Shown here piece after piece: positions 59,091 through 64,000 of a DNA stretch of 64,000 nucleotides. Source of the DNA: Cryptomeria japonica (taxonomy: Eukaryota; Streptophyta; Pinopsida; Cupressales; Cupressaceae); the NCBI RefSeq assembly GCF_030272615.1, contig NC_081414.1:51679136-51743135 (forward strand), in the 5' to 3' direction. Every line of letters starts with the position of its first letter. Positions within the stretch are counted from its first letter, which is position 1. The notes under the pieces are model-generated. The model was given only the letters and a program-made list of their open reading frames with translations. It searched no databases and was not told where the DNA came from. The translations under genes were made by a program, and so were the position numbers.

Positions 59091-59890
59091 TGTTAGAATC
59101 AACGATAGTCCCAAAGACACTGAGAGGGGGGGTGAATTAGTGTCTAACCAATTAACAGAATATTTAAACTTATTTATAACTTTGCAACCCAAAATAGTGT
59201 ACCGGTAAATAAGAATTAATGCAGTAAATAGAAATAATAGAGACAAAATAGAAACACACCATAACACAAGATATTTAATTAGGAAACCCGGTGTGGGAAA
59301 AAATTCAGTGGGATTTGTGACCCACAATATTTACTCATTGGCCAATGAATAAATACTACTTACAATAAGGGGCCTGCACATGCAAGGAGGCCAACAACCT
59401 AGAGCTCAATGCTCAATAAAGAGTCACACTGACTACAAAAGTGGATTATCAAATCCAATACAATGTATTGCTCAAAATAGCATCTCTAATGCCAGGTTTA
59501 GTACCAGTTTAAGCTTAGTCAATAACCAAAACCTTCACTGTCAACTATATCACCTTATACAATAAAATGTCTTATCACACACACAAAAATGACTTATAAG
59601 ATCTCATACATATACGAGTCTTTTACAATATACTATGTTGGCTTACAAAAGATAATTACATTTACAAAACAATTTATATAAACAAAAATTTATCCTATGT
59701 CAGTTGGAGTGTCGGTATGCTTGTTGCCGATGCAATTTGAATGTTGGTGTAAGTGCCTGCGGGTGCCGGTGTCTGTCGGTGTATGAAGTTTGTGATGTCG
59801 GGCATGTAGAAACCAATTTCTGGTGACTTTCTAGTTGGTTGCCATCAATGACAACATCAACTATTCTCATAAGAGTGTAGAATGCCAACA
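59091..59890 (-). repeat. Copia-C 5' LTR (right copy)
   Basis: 800 bp, direct repeat of 53205-53995, adjoining the primer site. The G-run (complement of the C-run motif) is near 59123. Confidence 0.93.
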
Positions 59891-60953
59891 TTCCTCTCAT
59901 TTAAATAAATTCAACATTTATTTAAAATCACAAATCAAATTCCCCTTTTAAATAGATCAATATTTATTTAAAATGCCCCCTCCCCCCCCCCACTTGCATT
60001 TTCCTACAAATGCAAGTGGCACATTTAAATAGATTTTTATTTTTAATAAAAACCTATTTACCCACACCCACCTCTTTCTAGATTCTTCTAGATTTTTCTA
60101 AAACCCTTCTAGACTCTTCTAACCCCTTCCAAATCAGCCTAATCCAAAACATCCCCCCCAAAAGTCTTCAAAAGTCATTTAAAGCTCTTACAGAGTCTTA
60201 AATGCATATCCTCTTTCAACACTCCAACCCACATGGGACTTGTCACTTTGGTCAAAGCTTGACCTTGGGTAACTTTGCACAAGATTTTACCCATTGGCTA
60301 AAAGGTTTATCCTTGGATAAAATCTTTATCCAATAACCCCAACCACATGAGGTTACCCTTGTGTCCCCTCAGGCATTGAATGCTCCCTTTTTCTCCTCTC
60401 AAGCCATTACATGTTGACACTTGTCATCATGGGATTGGATTGAAAACCATCACATGAATCACAAACCCATCAATCCTAGCCCTTCACAAGCTCACTCAAT
60501 CTACATTTTTCCCTATAAAAGGAGCCCTCACCCTCAAACAAAGGAGGAAGCATTAGAGTATTGTTACTATACTGGTATTAGCCTAGACATTTATAACTTT
60601 CTCATAGCATCATCATTTTCATTTGCATAGCATCTTGTTTAAGCATTTTCAAACAATCTTGAATATCCATATGACATCCATGGCTTGTGCTAAAAGTTGA
60701 GAGCTTCACTTATTTGGGACTTGGAGAGGAGAGAAACAAAGGAGGAATATCATCTAAGCATCATGGAGGCATCTTAGGAAAGCTCTTTTACCTTCCTCTT
60801 GTTATTTAAGCTTCTTTCATGTTTGTTTGAATCTCTTTTGATATGCTTTGGATGGTTTTTAGTTCTTTGTTTTGGTTTCATTGTTGAACTAACCTACTAA
60901 CATTGAGCTTTGCCTTTTGACTCTTGAAGCCATTTCCCACAAACATCAAAGAC

Positions 60954-62349
60954 AATAGAGATCTCTAATATGAAATGTTTCTCCTTATTATCTTGATAAT
61001 GGATCAAGAAGTGTGATATGAAATGTTGATACAAAATTTCATACACAACCTAATTGAAAAATAACGGAGATCATATTATAGTGGTATTAGATCTATGTTT
61101 TCTACTAGCTTATGAATCATGAGATTTTTTTGATTTTTTTTTAATTTATGGTGGAATGAGCTCTTTAGGAACCAATAATGACAACAACAAGAAACTAATA
61201 ATGGTTGGATCTTAGTTGATTAAGTTGTTAGACCCACTCTCCTTTGTAGAGAAGATGAAGATATTTTTACTTGTTCTAATAGACATATGATTCTATCAAT
61301 AGAGCTATGGGAAAAAAATCATTTCCTATATTTTATGGTATTAATGAAGTTATCAATAGAAGAGAGTACAAAGTGGAATGATAAATAAACAAGTCTACTA
61401 GAATATTTGAAAGAAGCTCTATCATTTTAAAATAAATAGAACTCTCTTTCCCATACTACCCAAAGCAAATAAAATCAACATTGGGGCCCAAATATGTGAA
61501 GATACCAAGCTAATCAAGAACAATAGATGATGAAGATTGGGTCTCAACATAAGGAGTAGGAACTGAGATAAAAGCCTCTGATTCATCAAGACATAAAACA
61601 ATCATGATACAATCAAGCATATCAAGAGAACCATTATCATAGGGTATGAAGTATGAACGTGAAAGGGAACGAGACAATCTATTGCAAGATCCTCTGAAAG
61701 TTGAGAGATATGAAGGTCTCCATAGATCTCACAATGGTGAGTTTGAAGTGTGCGGGGACAATCAATGTCCCATAAATCATGTACATAATGTCAAAATCAA
61801 CACTAGACAAAATAAATCCTACAACGTGGTCAATGATTGATGCAAGAGCACTCAAGCGGACTAGCTATCCACACCACCCCCCCAAAAAAAGTGTTCTAGT
61901 TTGTTTTCCAAATGTTGGTTTGTTTGGTTTTCATTTGCTTTTCCAAAGTTTCTATTTGTGTTTGTTAACAGTTACTAAACCTCTTAATAATTTTGATCAA
62001 ATTAGCTATAAAACTTTATTGGGAACATGGACAAAGCTCACTATGGTTTCATGGAATTCCCACAAAAACTTGAAGTGCTTCAAAGAAATATTGTCTCGTG
62101 GGAAGCAGTGTCAAGTACATTATTTTTCTTCTAGAAAATGTACTTGACTACTATTAAAGTTTGACTCCTCAACTTCTGTCGATGCCTGTGAATAGTTTGG
62201 ACAAGGTATTGATGTCCACCAAGGCATGATGATGACATTTATGCAAAGTGTGGACAATATATACAAGCTCAATTGTTTCATTGCAACATAAATAAAAATA
62301 GTTTTGTTGAAAAGGCTGTATACATGATCTGATTTATGAAAACCAGATT
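60954..62349. other. AT-rich spacer, no gene seen
   Basis: The flank resumes after the right target duplication of Gypsy-D. No ORF over about 120 codons and nothing recognisable in either orientation; the 122-codon frame at 61779-62147 has no family features I can see. Confidence 0.6.
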
Positions 62350-62841
62350 ACAATACCTGGTGTGATACCTGCGGTATTGTAGATTTCAACACAAAAATTG
62401 ACAACAAGAAGATTGCAAACCAAAAACTGTCTCCATTCTATTCAAAATTGGAGTTTATACAAGTCGAATGTATCCCAAGGGTCACACAAATCCCTTGGAA
62501 TTGAAACGAAGAGTCACCATAATTTTTATTACAATTAAACTACTAAAACTATCAAAATTATCAAAAAACTAAATATAAAATTTTAGTCCACTTTGAGAAG
62601 GCATAACTTTCTCATCCTAGCTCCGAATTACAAACCGTTTGATGCGTTGGAAAGGTATTCAAATAATCTAGACCCAAATTTCGGAAACATCGAAGATGTC
62701 TCTTCATGAAGATGTCTCTTCATGTTTCCGCGCCCAACATTTGTCCAAAAATGCACCGAAGACCCTCAAAATTGCAATTTACTAAAACATAGAAAATTTT
62801 GAAAATTAGATTTCAATATTTTCCCAATTTAATCCTGATCA
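62350..62841 (-). repeat. Partial or short 3' LTR of Gypsy-E
   Basis: Minus strand starts TGATCAGGATTAAATTGGG at 62841, directly after the purine tract at 62842-62853. The far end is not defined because the other LTR lies outside the window; 62350 is a guess near an inverted repeat CAATACC/GGTATTG (62351-62379). It includes two tandem 16-bp units GAAGATGTCTCTTCAT (62692-62723). Confidence 0.5.
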
Positions 62842-62852
62842 TTCCTCCCCCC

Positions 62853-64000
62853 TTAAGAGGCAATGGGCCCCATTGCACTAATCTGCTGCAACAGATGAGG
62901 AAATCGTTCTTCAATTTGTTCCTTAGTAAGCCACTTGCCTTGATGAGAATGCTGACCAGCTCGAACCACCCAATACAAAGGGATTTTCTGATTTCTCAAA
63001 GTCTTTAAAATGGCTTCAGTAACATGGTCACACTGGACTGGAGCAGTAGTAGAGGGGTTTAACTCTGCAGCTTGAATGTATTCAGTAGCTTGGGAGATAT
63101 CCAATAAAGGAGGAAAATAGGGTCTCAACAACTCCACATTGAAAACTGGATGCAGTCCCAAAAAGGATGGCAAATTAAGTTCAAAAGCATTCTCACCAAC
63201 TTGTTTCACAATAGTGTATGGTCCATAACGAAGAGGTCGAAGCTTCCTATTTGGTCCATGCAGACGCTCTTTCTGAAAATGTAACCATACCTTGTCACCA
63301 ACCTGAAACTGATGGGGAGTTCTATGTTTATCATGTCTTTCCTTATATTTCTGATTACTCTGCTCCAATATCTCATAAACTTGTTGTTGTAGGTGTCTAA
63401 TGTTATCAATGAATTTTTCTGCTTTATCTACCTCCTTGTCACCATTCAATGGACTGCTAGACTGTAGAGATGGTATTGCTACATCCATAGGTGCCAATGG
63501 CTGGTACCCAAGAGAAACCTCAAATGGACTGTGCCCTGTAGTACTGTGGAGTGCACGGTTGTAGCTGTGTTGCACATAGGGTAAGCTTTCATCCCACGTG
63601 CGAGGATGTTTTGAATGATACATCCGTAAAATATGAATAATCATTCGATTCACCACTTCTGTCTGCCCATCTGTTTGAGGATGGAATGCTGTGGACTTTG
63701 TCAGTTTCGTGTCCATTTTAGCCCATAGTGCAGACCAAAATTTGCTGATGAACCTGCTATCCCTATCAGAAATAATGGTTTTTGGCAAACCAAAATGAAC
63801 CCACACATGTTCAAAAAATAGCTTGGCAGTATCTTCTGCAGAAATCATCTTTTTACATGCCACCATGATAGCCATTTTAGAAAACCTATCTACCACAACA
63901 TATACACAATCATGCCCCCGCCTGGTAGTTGGAAGCCCAGACATAAAATCCATTGAAATAGATTGCCATGGCTTATCAGGAATAGGTAATGGTAAGTATA
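62853..64000 (-). CDS. pol: Gypsy-E integrase (C-terminal part of pol, partial)
   Basis: The minus-strand frame is open from the window edge (64000) to a TAA at 62855-62853, about 382 codons; the start is outside. The first residues (PIPDKPWQSISMDFMSGLP) show the ATG at 63953 is internal. The integrase core has intact D-D-E: counting from that Met, D22 (VVVDRFSKMA), D63 (IISDRDSRF) and E99 (DGQTEVVNR), with the expected 35 residues between the last two. A GPY-type module follows (RYGPYTIVKQVGENAFELNL, HPVFNVELLRPYFPP). The end (IPLYWVVRAGQ, WLTKEQIEERFPHLLQQI) resembles a chromodomain-like tail of chromoviruses. The stop codon abuts the purine tract. No disabling mutation is seen, so the element may be relatively young. 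Confidence 0.9.
   Translation of the reverse strand, partial: YLPLPIPDKPWQSISMDFMSGLPTTRRGHDCVYVVVDRFSKMAIMVACKKMISAEDTAKLFFEHVWVHFGLPKTIISDRDSRFISKFWSALWAKMDTKLTKSTAFHPQTDGQTEVVNRMIIHILRMYHSKHPRTWDESLPYVQHSYNRALHSTTGHSPFEVSLGYQPLAPMDVAIPSLQSSSPLNGDKEVDKAEKFIDNIRHLQQQVYEILEQSNQKYKERHDKHRTPHQFQVGDKVWLHFQKERLHGPNRKLRPLRYGPYTIVKQVGENAFELNLPSFLGLHPVFNVELLRPYFPPLLDISQATEYIQAAELNPSTTAPVQCDHVTEAILKTLRNQKIPLYWVVRAGQHSHQGKWLTKEQIEERFPHLLQQISAMGPIAS

Larger units (their letters stand above)
53205..59890 (-). mobile_element. Copia-C: non-autonomous copia-like element with two unusual ORFs
   Basis: Exact target duplication TTCCT (53200-53204 and 59891-59895). LTRs are 53205-53995 (791 bp) and 59091-59890 (800 bp). 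On the minus strand: primer site TGGTATCAGAGC (59077-59088), ORF1 (59019-57982), ORF2 (57604-54185), polypurine tract AAAGGGGGAGAT (54007-53996). No protease, integrase, reverse transcriptase or RNase H is present. The primer site, purine tract and LTR-end motif are those of Copia-A/B, suggesting trans-mobilisation by a copia family. Its insertion is younger than Gypsy-D. Confidence 0.92.
37233..60948 (+). mobile_element. Gypsy-D: Tat-like Ty3/gypsy element split by two copia insertions
   Basis: It starts TG at 37233 and ends CA at 60948 with target duplication AAGAC (37228-37232 and 60949-60953). The 3' LTR starts at 53008 after a polypurine tract (AAAGAGGGGAAAA) and is cut by Copia-C (53205-59890). 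The internal region is cut by Copia-B (44384-51903). Without the two insertions the element is about 9.5 kb. The 5' LTR is truncated after about 450 bp and no PBS or gag is visible, so a deletion joined LTR to the region before pol. Gene order RT, RNase H, second RNase H, integrase, with an antisense ORF downstream, fits the Tat lineage. Confidence 0.85.
53008..60948 (+). repeat. 3' LTR of Gypsy-D, split by Copia-C
   Basis: The LTR parts are 53008-53204 and 59891-60948, about 1250 bp once the insertion is removed. It starts TGTAGACACATAAATCTG and ends ATCA before AAGAC. A TATA box (CTATAAAAGG) is at about 60513-60522. Confidence 0.88.

Noticed and set aside
61646-62147. Two overlapping ORFs of 64 and 122 codons
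   Set aside because: Low complexity and no recognisable motif; no promoter or splice evidence that I can support.

Overview
This window is repeat-dominated DNA from a large-genome seed plant, most probably a gymnosperm/conifer. The evidence is long AT-rich stretches, Ty1/copia elements with initiator-Met tRNA primer sites, Tat-like and chromovirus-like Ty3/gypsy elements, plant L1-type LINEs with an RNase H, a plant mobile domain (PMD) gene, and nested insertions. I see no ordinary host gene, tRNA, rRNA, CRISPR array or operon. The species cannot be fixed from the sequence alone.

Layout. 1-1150: AT-rich flank. 1151-8963: complete Ty3/gypsy-type non-autonomous element (GAG-only) with target site duplication (TSD) GGTAA, two ~1.2-kb LTRs and one uninterrupted 1144-codon gag/protease-like ORF but no reverse transcriptase. 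8969-14185: old AT-rich DNA without recognisable genes. 14186-26100: degenerate AT-rich tandem repeat array invaded three times by LINE-type sequences: a 216-bp minus-strand 3' fragment, a full-length decayed L1 (15261-23398) with ORF1, EN-RT-RNase H and an extra third ORF, and a 5'-truncated LINE copy (24083-25889, 16-bp TSD). 27033-28073: probable solo LTR. 28319-35849: complete decayed Ty1/copia element (Copia-A, TSD GTATC).

37233-60948: a Tat-like Ty3/gypsy element (Gypsy-D, TSD AAGAC) with a truncated 5' LTR, pol with two RNase H-like domains, and an antisense PMD gene. It was split by two later insertions, both on the minus strand: Copia-B (44384-51903, TSD TATTA) and Copia-C (53205-59890, TSD TTCCT, inside the 3' LTR). 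Copia-C has no pol. It carries a coiled-coil/four-zinc-knuckle ORF and an unrecognised ~1139-codon ORF. 62350-64000: the 3' end of another gypsy element (Gypsy-E, minus strand) with an intact integrase.

How the parts relate. The autonomous families (Copia-A/B, Gypsy-D/E, L1) are the kind of machinery that could mobilise the non-autonomous elements. Copia-C shares its primer site, polypurine tract and LTR-end motifs with Copia-A/B. Three retroelements of different classes carry large accessory ORFs not needed for retrotransposition (PMD, LINE ORF3, Copia-C ORF2). The most notable sequence-level signal is an array of tandem 16-18-nt mini-hairpins in the LTRs of Copia-A and Copia-B: the loop is nearly constant (CTAAYA) and the stems co-vary. 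Nearly all disabling stops in the decayed elements are TAG, the product expected from C-to-T change at CAG, a CHG methylation context.
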